DNA of 64,000 nt from Mucilaginibacter sp. KACC 22063 (GCF_028736115.1 NZ_CP117877.1:496001-560000), one strand, 5' to 3'. Counted from the first letter of the stretch, positions 35,583-44,447 are shown. Notes: a model not told the origin generated them from the letters alone. A program made the numbers and translations.

Positions 35583-36157
35583 TGGCTGTACTGTTTGCAA
35601 AGCTGGGCGTTCCCAAGAACGTCCGGCTTTTTTTTGAACCTTTTTATCAGTTGTTACCGGACGGCAGCCTATTGTTTCCCTTTGGTGAGGAAGCCGAACA
35701 TTTCAGCCTTTCCTTTCACCAGGTGCCGTCGACTGTTATACCCTGGAACGCGGGGAACGGCCCGCATGTCTTTATCAGCCATTCCGCAATGGAATGCATC
35801 GCTTTTTTAAGTTGTTACAGTCATGCATACCCCGTTTTCGGACAGCTGCAATTTATAGCTATAGGTAACTACTTTAACGGCTTGCAGGTTTCGTCAAGCA
35901 AAGTCGCTCTGTTATTTGGCCGGGACATCCTCGGCAGATTAACAGATATCAAGGTGTCAACATCGCTCCGGAACAGAGGCGCACCTATATTTTATTGTGG
36001 AGAGGAATTATTTGATATCAGCGGACAAACTTTTAACGCTTCCGAATTAAGCCTAAACGCTTTCGAAACGCTTCTGGGCGTTCGTTCCGGAATCCGAACC
36101 ATCAAGCCGAGGGGCTTTAATACATTTCTTGAACAATTAAAACATCAAAACTTATGA
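35582..36157 (+). CDS. divergent Toprim-like protein of unknown function
   Basis: A 191-residue protein. The order of elements resembles a Toprim fold: HVFISHSAMECIAFLSCY (about residues 60-77) aligns in pattern with vfEsaidalSy, and VALLFGRDILGRLTDIKVS (about 106-124) with laLDnDxaGrxaaxki. The Glu and the DxD metal ligands are replaced (His and GRD). It is therefore either a catalytically dead Toprim or a chance resemblance. It starts in the overlap with the previous stop and overlaps the PH-like gene by ATGA. Confidence 0.5.
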   Translation: MAVLFAKLGVPKNVRLFFEPFYQLLPDGSLLFPFGEEAEHFSLSFHQVPSTVIPWNAGNGPHVFISHSAMECIAFLSCYSHAYPVFGQLQFIAIGNYFNGLQVSSSKVALLFGRDILGRLTDIKVSTSLRNRGAPIFYCGEELFDISGQTFNASELSLNAFETLLGVRSGIRTIKPRGFNTFLEQLKHQNL

Positions 36158-36621
36158 CACTGATTTCATTCCAGCACTCGATCAAATACATTTATCTGCA
36201 ATTGGCACCCTATGTGGCGCTGACCATTTTCGCCGGCTTTATGGCTTCCGGACTGAATTTTTTATGGTACATGGCCTTACTTGCGCTGTCGGCCCTTCTG
36301 AGTTGGCGGCTATTCACCCTTACAGCCATTCAGTATTTCTTTACTCATGATATGCTGGTCATTAGCAGGGGCGTTATTTTCAAAACAGTTGATAGCCGTC
36401 CCCTCTGGCAGCTCAAGGGCTTGGAAATTAGGCATAGCCGACTGCTCACCATGTTTCATATTTCGCATATCGAATTCGGACTTGAAGGGCCGCCTTCAGA
36501 CCGAATCCGGATCATAGGGGTTGATGACGAAATTATGCTAAAAGTATTTGAACAACTCAATGAAGGTATCGAACTCAATATCGAAACATGGCGCAATTAT
36601 TTTCAGCAAGCAAAGGATTAA
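36154..36621 (+). CDS. bacterial PH-domain membrane protein
   Basis: A 155-residue protein. Two membrane segments (about residues 17-36 and 38-60) are followed by a bacterial PH-like domain (YFFTHDMLVISRGVIFKTVD, PLWQLKGLEIRHSRLLTMFH), the arrangement of the YdbT/bPH_2 family. Function is unknown. It closes the GC-rich ICE core; the DNA becomes clearly AT-richer immediately afterwards. Confidence 0.65.
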   Translation: MTLISFQHSIKYIYLQLAPYVALTIFAGFMASGLNFLWYMALLALSALLSWRLFTLTAIQYFFTHDMLVISRGVIFKTVDSRPLWQLKGLEIRHSRLLTMFHISHIEFGLEGPPSDRIRIIGVDDEIMLKVFEQLNEGIELNIETWRNYFQQAKD

Positions 36622-36722
36622 ACAACTATCTATGATTAACTGGTTTAGTCATGCCTCCATAGCTAATTAAATAATAAACATGAAAAGACATTGCAAGCTT
36701 TTCTACATCAGAATCAATAAAT

Positions 36723-36992
36723 ATGGCAATTGAAATAATCACTAAAGATGACCTCGACGCATTTCGGCAAACACTGTTGAATGACATACGGGAATTATTG
36801 AGCAACGGCGAAAAATCCGAAACCATCGAGTGGCTCAGATGTGCTGATGTGCGTAAATTACTCAAGATTTCGACAGGAACGATTCAAAACTTAAGGATCA
36901 CCGGAAAGCTTAAATCACAAAAAGTAGGTGGTATCCATTTTTATAGTCTTCGCGACATTCAAAACATGGTAAATGGAAAGATCGACAAATGA
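36723..36992 (+). CDS. excisionase-like helix-turn-helix protein
   Basis: An 89-residue protein. Residues about 40-85 are a MerR/excisionase HTH_17 domain (EWLRCADVRKLLKISTGTI, NLRITGKLKSQKVGGIHFY). Such small proteins assist integrase-mediated excision or regulate transfer genes. It overlaps the next small gene by 4 bases and lies 370 bases from the 3' end of the convergent integrase gene. It belongs to the AT-rich integration module. Confidence 0.75.
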   Translation: MAIEIITKDDLDAFRQTLLNDIRELLSNGEKSETIEWLRCADVRKLLKISTGTIQNLRITGKLKSQKVGGIHFYSLRDIQNMVNGKIDK

Positions 36993-37285
36993 TTTCAAGG
37001 CCGGACATAATTTCAGATCTATACAATAAGATGACCGGAGATTCACGCTTAACTGTGTGGCATATTAGTCTGTACGCTACTCTACTAATTTTATGGCAGC
37101 AAACTAATTTTAAAACACAAGTTAGGGTGTCTCGTAAAATTTTGATGGCAAAAGCCCACTTCCGTAGTATCACAACCTACCACAAATGTATCACCCAATT
37201 AAAGGACTTCGGCTATATCATCTATCATCCAACGTATGACTGTTACGAAGGTACCATTATTCAAATTATTGTAAACAAAATATAG
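36989..37285 (+). CDS. small protein paired with the excisionase-like gene
   Basis: A 98-residue protein. SRKILMAKAHFRSITTYHKC and LKDFGYIIYHPTY have the look of a winged helix-turn-helix seen next to HTH genes in Bacteroidota ICEs (resemblance from memory, not a firm family). It is translationally coupled to the excisionase-like gene by ATGA. A bidirectional terminator follows. Confidence 0.55.
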   Translation: MISRPDIISDLYNKMTGDSRLTVWHISLYATLLILWQQTNFKTQVRVSRKILMAKAHFRSITTYHKCITQLKDFGYIIYHPTYDCYEGTIIQIIVNKI

Positions 37286-37321
37286 CCCCTTCCGTCACCC
37301 TGGTAGGCCGCCATGTGAATA

Positions 37322-37356
37322 AAAAAGCCTAAGCTCATTAAGACCTTAGGCTTTTT
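37322..37356. terminator. bidirectional terminator between the small gene and integrase
   Basis: AAAAAGCCTAAG (37322-37333) and CTTAGGCTTTTT (37345-37356) form a perfect 12-bp stem with an 11-nt loop. A-tract and T-tract on opposite sides let it serve both convergent transcripts. Confidence 0.85.
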
Positions 37357-37360
37357 CCAT

Positions 37361-38596
37361 TTATACTGAAACCAGTTCTTTTTTAACCAATCTTTTCTTC
37401 AGCTTATTCATGTCTTCACTAACTTTAAAATCAAGTGTCTTTGCGTAATGCTGAGTTTGCTTGATGGTTGCATGGCCCAACATTTTGGACACCGTTTCTA
37501 TTGGTACGCCATTATTTAAGGTGACGGTAGTTGCGAAGGTATGCCTTGCGATATGGTAAGTAAGCTCCAATTTAATATTACAGCAATCTGCGATTTCTTT
37601 CAAATAAGCATTCATCTTTTGATTAGTTAACACTGGTAAAACTTCGCCTGTCACAACACACTTAGGATGACGATCATATTTTCTAATGATCTGATTAGCC
37701 TCTTTCAGAAGAGGAATTTTTGATAAGGCATTCGTTTTTTGTCTATTAATAAAGATCCACTGTTCTCCATCTACTCCCTTTTGGATATCCACCCGCTTCA
37801 AATTCTTGACATCCACATAAGCTAATCCGGTATAGCAACTGAAAAGGAATATATCCCTAACATTATTCAACCTGTCATTGTCAAAATCCTTCCCAGCAAT
37901 TTTTTGTAATTCTTCGTCAGTTAACGCTGTTCTCTCAACTTGCTTCCTGGTCAACTTGAAATTTGAGAATGGGTCTCCTGGAAGCCATTTGTTTTTTACA
38001 CAGATGAGCACGATCTTTTTAAAATTAACCAGATATTTCATCGTTGTATTATGATCGCAATTTCTGACGGTTTTGAGCCAGAAGGCGTATTGAGAGATGA
38101 ACTCATGATCGAGATCCCGGATATCCCTGTCATCGGCTCCATACTTCCATTTGATGAAGTCTCTGGTGTGCTTATAGGAAATATTGTAGCGTTGCATCGT
38201 ACTTGGGGCAAAGTCAATCCCCTGCAAAGCTTTCATTTGTGCATTGTGTTCGCTGAACACCTCTAATATCCTTTTCCTGCTTTCAACATTGCCGGTAAGG
38301 ATATCTTTAATGGCTTGGGCCGATACTACCCCATCAGCCTCAATAATTGATCTTTTGGCTTGAAAAATCTGTAATTCCAGAGTGTCAAGGAAATAATTTA
38401 ATTCCTTTGCATCCTCTTTTGTACCTGAAGCTCTCCCAGCAGATGAATTCCATTTAGCTGGTTCCCATTTCCTTTTCGAGGACAGTTCTACTGGTTTTCC
38501 ATCTACCGTAATTTTGAGGTAAATGTAAACAGGGCCTTTTTTTTGATTTTTGGACTTTTTGAGATAAAAAAGAAGTCCGAAGCTTTTTTCTAACAT
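37361..38596 (-). CDS. int: tyrosine recombinase (ICE integrase)
   Basis: A 411-residue phage-type integrase. It has an N-terminal arm domain (about residues 5-95), a SAM-like core-binding domain (about 105-200, with FIKWKYGADDRDIRDLDHEF) and a catalytic domain ending HIARHTFAT (His and Arg), LGHATIKQTQHY (His and the nucleophilic Tyr). The first catalytic arginine, expected in TGLRxxE, is alanine (TGLAYVDV), as is common in the Bacteroidota integrase group that includes IntDOT, where this arginine is also absent. It points away from the tRNA gene and most likely integrates the ICE at the tRNA-Asp 3' end. Confidence 0.88.
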   Translation of the reverse strand: MLEKSFGLLFYLKKSKNQKKGPVYIYLKITVDGKPVELSSKRKWEPAKWNSSAGRASGTKEDAKELNYFLDTLELQIFQAKRSIIEADGVVSAQAIKDILTGNVESRKRILEVFSEHNAQMKALQGIDFAPSTMQRYNISYKHTRDFIKWKYGADDRDIRDLDHEFISQYAFWLKTVRNCDHNTTMKYLVNFKKIVLICVKNKWLPGDPFSNFKLTRKQVERTALTDEELQKIAGKDFDNDRLNNVRDIFLFSCYTGLAYVDVKNLKRVDIQKGVDGEQWIFINRQKTNALSKIPLLKEANQIIRKYDRHPKCVVTGEVLPVLTNQKMNAYLKEIADCCNIKLELTYHIARHTFATTVTLNNGVPIETVSKMLGHATIKQTQHYAKTLDFKVSEDMNKLKKRLVKKELVSV

Positions 38597-38799
38597 AAAC
38601 TAACATTTAAAGGTTAAACAAATGTCGGTTTAGAGTGTCATCCAAACAAGATGTCCACGCGCTGGACATGCTCATTTACAACTCGTTAAATCTTTTCCAT
38701 TGAGTCTTTTTTTTATTTTCAAAGTACTCAATGAATGACTCAATAGAATTATGTGTTTTAATGCGAGTTTTAGTAAAGTACTTGATAGATGTCAAAACG

Positions 38800-38834
38800 A
38801 AAAAGGCCCTTAATCATCGATTAAAGGCCTTTTT
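38800..38834. terminator. bidirectional terminator downstream of tRNA-Asp
   Basis: AAAAAGGCC (38800-38808) and GGCCTTTTT (38826-38834) pair, and the interior CTTAAT/ATTAAA extends the stem. It would end the minus-strand tRNA transcript. Confidence 0.75.
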
Positions 38835-38857
38835 GATAGTTTTGCTAACATATTTAG

Positions 38858-38931
38858 CGGAATGGACGGGACTCGAACCCGCGACCCCATGCGTGACAGG
38901 CATGTATTCTAACCAGCTGAACTACCACTCC
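38858..38931 (-). tRNA. tRNA-Asp (GTC)
   Basis: The minus strand folds as a full cloverleaf. The acceptor stem is GGAGTGG/CCATTCC with discriminator G and one G-U pair. The D arm has TTCAGCTGGTTAGAA. The anticodon loop is CTGTCAC with GTC at 38897-38895. The T arm is GCGGGTTCGAGTCCCGT. The CCA end is not encoded. Its 3' end faces the integrase, the classic arrangement for an ICE attachment site. Confidence 0.95.
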
Positions 38932-38946
38932 TCCCGTTTGGGACTG

Positions 38947-38954
38947 CAAATATA
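38947..38954 (-). promoter_or_regulatory. -7 element of the tRNA-Asp promoter
   Basis: The minus strand reads TATATTTG, an exact match to the Bacteroidota consensus TAnnTTTG, 15 bases before the tRNA 5' end. Confidence 0.6.
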
Positions 38955-38993
38955 GGAACTGATTTTATAAGTCCCAAAAAAAAGTGAAAAAAA

Positions 38994-40067
38994 TTATGCT
39001 ACGCTCCCTTCTTTCAGCTTTTCTGCATTTTCAGCAAATTGTAATGCCTCTAAAATTTCCTGTATGTTACCATTCATTACGTCAGGTAAATTGTAGATAG
39101 TCAGGCCAATACGGTGCTCGGTAACACGGCCCTGCGGATAATTGTAAGTGCGTACCTTTGCAGAACGGTCGCCGGTAGAAACCATCGTTTTTCTTTTTTT
39201 CGAGGTTTCTTCGAGGTGTTTTTGCAACTCCATCTCGTAAACGCGCGACCGAAGTACCTGTAATGCCTTGTCGTAGTTCTTCAGCTGAGATTTCTGATCC
39301 TGGCACTGGGCCACAATACCGGTTGGAATGTGGGTTAAACGCACAGCTGAGTAGGTGGTGTTTACCGACTGTCCGCCCGGACCCGAAGCACAAAACAAAT
39401 CCTTACGGATATCGCTGTTGTGCAACTCAATATCAAACTCATCTACTTCCGGTAATACCACCACTGTTGCAGCTGAGGTATGTACGCGGCCCTGGGTTTC
39501 GGTATCAGGCACACGCTGCACACGGTGTACGCCCGATTCGTATTTTAAAGTGCCGTAGGCGTCTTCAGCAAGTACGTTGAATACAATCTCCTTGTAACCA
39601 CCAGATGTGCCCTCTGTGTAATCTACAAGCTCTGTACGCCAGCCCCTGCGCTCGCAGTAGCGCATATACATACGGTAAAGGTCGCCTGCAAACAAGGCTG
39701 CTTCATCACCGCCTGTACCGCCACGTATCTCTACAATGGCATTTTTAGCATCTTCAGGGTCTTTAGGTATCAGCATAAGGCGTATATACTCTTCCTTTTC
39801 TTCCCGCTGCGCCAACAGTTCATCAAGCTCGGCTTTAGCCATCTCTCTAAATTCCTCATCCTTCTCAGTGGATAAGATCTCGCGGTTAGCGTCAATGTTG
39901 CTCATAATGTTTTTGTAAACCTTATATTCTTCAACAATGACGGTAAGATCCTTATATTCTTTACTCAACTGGGCAAATCGTTTCATATCGGTCATGGCAG
40001 TAGGGCTGCTCAACTCACCTTCAACTATTTCCCAGCGGTCTTTAATTGCTTCTAATTTATCTAACAT
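38994..40067 (-). CDS. prfA: peptide chain release factor 1
   Basis: A 357-residue class I release factor that recognises UAA/UAG and triggers peptidyl-tRNA hydrolysis. The GGQ motif lies in [20 protein letters not shown] (about residues 226-245). [22 protein letters not shown] is the conserved domain 1/2 signature. The length is typical. A TACCTTTG -7 element on the minus strand at 40109-40102 lies 35 bases upstream of the start. It is ordinary chromosome next to the ICE insertion site. Confidence 0.95.
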   Translation of the reverse strand: MLDKLEAIKDRWEIVEGELSSPTAMTDMKRFAQLSKEYKDLTVIVEEYKVYKNIMSNIDANREILSTEKDEEFREMAKAELDELLAQREEKEEYIRLMLIPKDPEDAKNAIVEIRGGTGGDEAALFAGDLYRMYMRYCERRGWRTELVDYTEGTSGGYKEIVFNVLAEDAYGTLKYESGVHRVQRVPDTETQGRVHTSAATVVVLPEVDEFDIELHNSDIRKDLFCASGPGGQSVNTTYSAVRLTHIPTGIVAQCQDQKSQLKNYDKALQVLRSRVYEMELQKHLEETSKKRKTMVSTGDRSAKVRTYNYPQGRVTEHRIGLTIYNLPDVMNGNIQEILEALQFAENAEKLKEGSVA

Positions 40068-40101
40068 ATTTTATAGGTGGCAATATATGCCAAAAGAAGT
40101 G

Positions 40102-40109
40102 CAAAGGTA
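40102..40109 (-). promoter_or_regulatory. -7 element of the prfA promoter
   Basis: The minus strand reads TACCTTTG, an exact TAnnTTTG match, 34 bases upstream of the prfA ATG. Confidence 0.55.
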
Positions 40110-40169
40110 AGCACTTTAGCTTACATATTAAACTGATGGATAGCACCATCCGGTAAACTTAGGGTAAAA

Positions 40170-40934
40170 TTAAAAGGTTTGTTCCGGTTGCTCAAAAGCA
40201 CAAAGCTTTACATCATGTCCGTCAAAAACGGCATAGGTGTAAGCTGCAATCCACTCGCCAAGGTTAATGTAGCGACTTTTGTCACCAAGCTTTATTTCCA
40301 TTGCCTTGTGCCTGTGACCAAAAATCAGGTAGTCGTAATACTGTGTTTTTAATACTTCCCTGCTAAAGATGACCAGCCATTCCTGTTCGTCAATTTTGCG
40401 CTGTTCTTTTGTAATGTTTACGTCTTTACTGTGCTGCGACCACCGGTTGGCTACACCAACACCAAAGTTGGGGTGTACGCGCTCAAACAGCCACTGGCAA
40501 AGCCTGCTACGGAAAAACTTTTTAAGGATCTTATAATTACGGTCGCCGGGGCCAAGGCCATCTCCATGGTGCAGATAAAACTTTTTGCCATTACGTTCAA
40601 TAACCAGTTCATTGCTGATAATGGTGGCGCCAAATTCACGTTGAAAATAGCCGAACATCCACATATCATGGTTGCCTTTAAACATGGTAAGCTTAACGCC
40701 CAAATCTGTCAGCTCGGCCAGTTTACCCAGGAAACGGATATAACCTTTAGGGACTACGGTACTGTATTCAAACCAAAAATCGAATATATCGCCTACCAGG
40801 TATAATTCAGCGGCATCATGCTTTATACTTTCCAGCCAACGCACAATGCGTTGCTCGCGTTCTCGCTGTAACTCTGGCGAACCAATACCTAAATGAAAAT
40901 CTGATGCGAAATATATTTTATTACGTTCGGGCAT
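40170..40934 (-). CDS. lpxH: UDP-2,3-diacylglucosamine diphosphatase-like metallophosphatase
   Basis: A 254-residue calcineurin-type phosphoesterase. The metal ligand motifs are ASDFHLG, VGDIFDFWFEY, FKGNHDMW, LHHGDG and FGHRHKAM, in the order found in LpxH, which makes lipid X in lipid A synthesis. The Bacteroidota LpxH group has this form. The start at MPERNKIYFASDFH (40934) is preferred; a longer frame begins at 41009 but would overlap the divergent promoter. Assignment to lpxH rests on motif order, and LpxH2-type homologues are an alternative. Confidence 0.8.
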   Translation of the reverse strand: MPERNKIYFASDFHLGIGSPELQREREQRIVRWLESIKHDAAELYLVGDIFDFWFEYSTVVPKGYIRFLGKLAELTDLGVKLTMFKGNHDMWMFGYFQREFGATIISNELVIERNGKKFYLHHGDGLGPGDRNYKILKKFFRSRLCQWLFERVHPNFGVGVANRWSQHSKDVNITKEQRKIDEQEWLVIFSREVLKTQYYDYLIFGHRHKAMEIKLGDKSRYINLGEWIAAYTYAVFDGHDVKLCAFEQPEQTF

Positions 40935-41027
40935 AAAGCGACTAAAATACAATAAGTTTTTAACTAACATCGGTTTGTGTGTTTCGTTTTGTACGGTAGC
41001 GCGACACAATTGCGCCCTGCAAAACGT

Positions 41028-41035
41028 TATCTTTG
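41028..41035 (+). promoter_or_regulatory. -7 element, near-leaderless gene
   Basis: TATCTTTG matches TAnnTTTG exactly, and the ATG of the next gene starts 7 bases later, so the mRNA is probably leaderless. Confidence 0.55.
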
Positions 41036-41041
41036 CAACAG

Positions 41042-41263
41042 ATGGATCAGTACGCGCAAAGGCTTTTTGAAATGAAACTTGCCGACATTTATAAACGCAC
41101 CGAATGGCTGCACTATGAAATTTCGCTTGAAGGTTTTATTAATCTTTTTCCGGTTGAAATACGCAAAGGAAAACCCGTGCGGCCAGACAGGCCCGGTGAA
41201 ATAGATCTTGACCGTGATACTTTTCTGGCTGTAATGGTTGCTTTTAAACAGGCATACAGTTAA
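41042..41263 (+). CDS. small conserved hypothetical protein
   Basis: A 73-residue soluble protein (MDQYAQRLFEMKLADIYKRT, LEGFINLFPVEIRKGK, DRPGEIDLDRDTFLAVMVAF). No family is recognised with confidence. ATG at 41042 is used; an in-frame TTG at 41033 lies within the -7 element. It is divergent from lpxH, and its stop codon overlaps the convergent LD-carboxypeptidase stop in the palindrome TTAA (41260-41263). Confidence 0.65.
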   Translation: MDQYAQRLFEMKLADIYKRTEWLHYEISLEGFINLFPVEIRKGKPVRPDRPGEIDLDRDTFLAVMVAFKQAYS

Positions 41264-42288
41264 TACATACTTGTTAATACGCTGCCATCAGCGCTTACCT
41301 GTAGTTGATGCATTACACCGCATTTTAAAGCAAAGTTGTTACGCTGGTGCCCTACCGGGAAGTCAAAGCAAACAGGATAGTTGTATTCTTTTACTTTATC
41401 ATTTACGATCTCATAAACCGTTTTGCCAAACTCTTCGCCCGGATCGTCTGGTTTAACCTTAAAGCCGCCTATGATCAGGCCCGCAAGTTTGTTTAGCTTT
41501 CCGGTTCGCTTCAGGTTCCAAAACATGCGGTCAATATTGTAAAGATATTCGCCGGTATCTTCCACAAATAAGATTTTCCCCTGGGTGTCGATATCCGAAA
41601 TTGTGCCGGCAAGTGTTGTGATCATGGTTAAGTTACCCCCAATTAATCTTCCGTTGGTTTCACCGACGCGGTTATATGCAGATGTTGGTGCGGTATATTT
41701 TAATTGCTCACCTATTAATGCTTGCTTAATTGATTCAATAGTGCTCACCTGTATAGGTTCTGCTTCAGGCCAATTATCCGGAAAGCTATTACACATTTTA
41801 GAGTGAAGGGTTGCTATACCAAAATTGCGGTTGATATGGCAATGCAGCGCTGTAATATCACTAAAGCCGATGATCCACTTAGGATGTCTGTGAAACTGGT
41901 TAAAGTTAAGGCGGTCAATTATTCTTACAACTCCGTAACCGCCCCTTGCGCACATTATAGCTTTAATTTCAGTATCATCCAGCATCTGTTGCAAATCGGT
42001 TAAACGCTCATCATCAGTACCGCCATAGGTGTAATCCTTTTTACCGATAGTGTTCCCAATTACCGTTTTAAAGCCCCAGCTTTCCATTAATTGCACTGCT
42101 GGTTTAATCTCTTCGAGGGTAATAAATCCTGCCGGGCTGGTAATGCCAATTTTATCACTTGGTTTTAGATAAGGCGGTATTTTGCGTTTAGGTTTGTTTA
42201 AATCCGTAATCACAGCAGCCGGGCTGTTGAGCGCAGTTAATACTGCCCCGGCACCAGCCATTGCAGCAATAAATTTTTTCCGGTTCAT
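41260..42288 (-). CDS. S66-family LD-carboxypeptidase, exported
   Basis: A 342-residue peptidase with an N-terminal signal (MNRKKFIAAMAGAGAVLTAL; the RKKF start resembles a Tat-type leader). The nucleophile serine is in IIGFSDITALH (about residue 140). The catalytic Glu is in LFVEDTGEYLYNIDRM, and the His in FPVGHQRNN. S66 enzymes such as LdcA cut the tetrapeptide of recycled peptidoglycan; members with signals act in the periplasm. Substrate is inferred from the family. Confidence 0.85.
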   Translation of the reverse strand: MNRKKFIAAMAGAGAVLTALNSPAAVITDLNKPKRKIPPYLKPSDKIGITSPAGFITLEEIKPAVQLMESWGFKTVIGNTIGKKDYTYGGTDDERLTDLQQMLDDTEIKAIMCARGGYGVVRIIDRLNFNQFHRHPKWIIGFSDITALHCHINRNFGIATLHSKMCNSFPDNWPEAEPIQVSTIESIKQALIGEQLKYTAPTSAYNRVGETNGRLIGGNLTMITTLAGTISDIDTQGKILFVEDTGEYLYNIDRMFWNLKRTGKLNKLAGLIIGGFKVKPDDPGEEFGKTVYEIVNDKVKEYNYPVCFDFPVGHQRNNFALKCGVMHQLQVSADGSVLTSMY

Positions 42289-42442
42289 TAAACAATATTA
42301 TCATTTATAAAATGCCGTTTATCAAAAAATAAAAACAAATGCGTGGTACGATGTTATCATTGAGGCATGTGATATGCTGTAAGGGGCAACTTGCAAACGT
42401 GAAAAATCAGCGGTTGTTCAACAATTAAACAAAAACGATCGT

Positions 42443-43369
42443 ATGTTATTAAAAAAGAATATTCCGCTAAGTTATGTGTTTGGTAAAATTAAGCTGGAAC
42501 TGATCCTGCTCACCATATACTCTATAGCCGTATATTTTGAACATACACAACTCGGCTTTTCAAATTTTTCTATACCACTGGCCATACCCGGTATATTAGG
42601 TACTATTATTTCATTACTGCTGGCATTCCGGTCAAACCAGGCTTATGACCGCTGGTGGGAAGCACGGTCGTTGTGGGGAGCCATTGTCAATGATTCGCGC
42701 TCTTTTGCAAGGCAGGTGCTGACATTTATTGATACATCTGATGGTAATCAGGAAAAACTGCTGATAAAGGAAAGGATGATTAAACGGCAGATCATCTGGA
42801 ACTATAGCCTCAGTTGCCATTTACGTAAACAGGATGCCAGCCAGTGCCTTGACAAATACATATCTGAAGAAGAGCGTAACGTAGTGGGAAATGCTATGCA
42901 CATTCCGCTGGCTTTGATGGAACAACACGGAAATGATCTTCGCACATTGCTGCGCAACAAATGGATTAATGAGTTTCAGCAGGTAGCAATGGATGATACA
43001 CTTACGCGTTTCTCCAATGCCATGGGCGCTTGCGAAAGAATTAAAAATACGGTTTTCCCGGTAACCTATAGTTTTTATATCCACCTGGTGGTGTTGCTTT
43101 TTGTGTTGATTCTGCCTTTTGGTTTAATTGAACATGTAGGTATTTTTCAGATCCCGTTGGTGGTGGCAATTTCATGCTCTTTTTTCCTGATAGAAAAAAT
43201 GGCTATCCACCTGCAAGATCCGTTTGAGAATAAACCTACCGATACTCCCACTACTACCATTAGCCGTAAGATAGAGCAGGATTTAAAACAAATGCTTGCC
43301 AAAGATGATAAAGTAGAGCCGGCAAAAGAACTGGAGGGACCAGAAGAACCAACATTTTATATTCTGTAA
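42443..43369 (+). CDS. bestrophin-family membrane protein
   Basis: A 308-residue protein of the bestrophin/UPF0187 family, pentameric anion or cation channels. The signature is SLLLAFRSNQAYDRWWEARSLWGAI-like (split here: LLLAFRSNQAYDRWWEAR, then SLWGAIVNDSR, about residues 60-90). About four membrane segments are present, with a paired set near 205-250 (VVLLFVLILPFGLIEH), and IHLQDPFENKPTDTP near the C-terminus. The length is typical. Ion selectivity cannot be told. Confidence 0.9.
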   Translation: MLLKKNIPLSYVFGKIKLELILLTIYSIAVYFEHTQLGFSNFSIPLAIPGILGTIISLLLAFRSNQAYDRWWEARSLWGAIVNDSRSFARQVLTFIDTSDGNQEKLLIKERMIKRQIIWNYSLSCHLRKQDASQCLDKYISEEERNVVGNAMHIPLALMEQHGNDLRTLLRNKWINEFQQVAMDDTLTRFSNAMGACERIKNTVFPVTYSFYIHLVVLLFVLILPFGLIEHVGIFQIPLVVAISCSFFLIEKMAIHLQDPFENKPTDTPTTTISRKIEQDLKQMLAKDDKVEPAKELEGPEEPTFYIL

Positions 43370-43452
43370 AAGATCAGAGCCTGTAATGCTCTTTTTATTT
43401 ACATCATGTTAAAATCATGCTATAAAATCTGCATATTTGAGATAAGCGATTG

Positions 43453-43971
43453 ATGATGATTACTGCACCACAACCTAATGAATATGCTGCTTTTTCAGCG
43501 CCCTATGTAAGGCTGGCCAGTCAGCACGATGATATCCTGGCATTGCTGAATACACTAAAAGATTCTACTCACCAGTTTTTTTGCAGCCTTGATGCCGATA
43601 AGGCCGAGCACCGCTACGCTGAAAGTAAATGGACAATTAAACAGGTGCTTGGGCACATGATTGATACCGAACGTGTGTTTGCTTACCGCGCTTATTGCTT
43701 TTCGCGCGGTGAGGAAAAAGAGTTACCCGGCTTTGAGCAAAATGATTATGTAGCTGCCGTAGATTTGAGCAACCGTACAATGCATAGCCTTGCTGATGAG
43801 TTCAGATCGGTACGTGAGTCGAATCTGTATTTTATCAATGCGTTAAGCGATGCGCAGATTGCAATAACCGGTTATGTAAACGGATATACCGTAACGGTTC
43901 GTGCTTTGCTTTACATGCTTGCAGGGCACGAGTTATATCACCTGCAGTTGCTAAAGGAAAGATATCTTTAA
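43453..43971 (+). CDS. DinB-family putative metal-dependent protein
   Basis: A 172-residue four-helix-bundle protein. The three histidines of DinB_2 proteins are visible in VLGHMIDTERVF (about residue 73) and AGHELYHLQLL (about 158-162). RYAESKWTIKQ is also typical. Members include bacillithiol transferases and many unknowns. A TTG and two ATGs compete for the start; the ATG at 43453 is used. Confidence 0.8.
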   Translation: MMITAPQPNEYAAFSAPYVRLASQHDDILALLNTLKDSTHQFFCSLDADKAEHRYAESKWTIKQVLGHMIDTERVFAYRAYCFSRGEEKELPGFEQNDYVAAVDLSNRTMHSLADEFRSVRESNLYFINALSDAQIAITGYVNGYTVTVRALLYMLAGHELYHLQLLKERYL

Positions 43972-43994
43972 TTATAAAAACAGGCTTTTTTAAT

Positions 43995-44447
43995 TCAGGC
44001 ATTGTAAAATGCCTGCCTGTATTTTTTAACCCATTCTATTATCTGGCCAGGCGATAAGTTTAAATCTTGTAACTTGACAGTTCGTCTTACATCTTTTGCT
44101 TCAAAATAAAAATAATAGGTGGGTTTAGCATTACCTATTGCGGTTATCTTTTCATTAACAATGTCTTTCCAAGGATAATTTTCGCCGTCAGAAGTCTCTA
44201 TGCCGGTTTTGCCAATAATTAGATGCGGCTTTTGCAGGATTAAAATCATTGGATATTCGGCGTAAAGTGTTAATGCGCTTATAGCAATTGTAAAAATGGC
44301 CATGATATATTTTATAATATCATCAGCTTTTATTAGTAGCATTACACCTCCTAAAAAAAGAAATATCATGGCAATAAACCGCACTAGTTTCCATTTGGAA
44401 AATTTGATTACAATCTGCGCGGGCAAAGTTTCAATAGTATTGTCCAT
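43995..44447 (-). CDS. small membrane protein with PH-like C-terminal region
   Basis: A 150-residue protein. Two membrane segments (about residues 23-40 and 45-64) precede a beta-rich region (ILILQKPHLIIGKTGIETSD, then YYFYFEAKDVRRTVKL). This layout resembles STM3941-type and other bacterial PH-like proteins. Function is unknown. It lies 7 bases downstream of the similar gene at 44455, and the two probably form an operon. Confidence 0.6.
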   Translation of the reverse strand: MDNTIETLPAQIVIKFSKWKLVRFIAMIFLFLGGVMLLIKADDIIKYIMAIFTIAISALTLYAEYPMILILQKPHLIIGKTGIETSDGENYPWKDIVNEKITAIGNAKPTYYFYFEAKDVRRTVKLQDLNLSPGQIIEWVKKYRQAFYNA

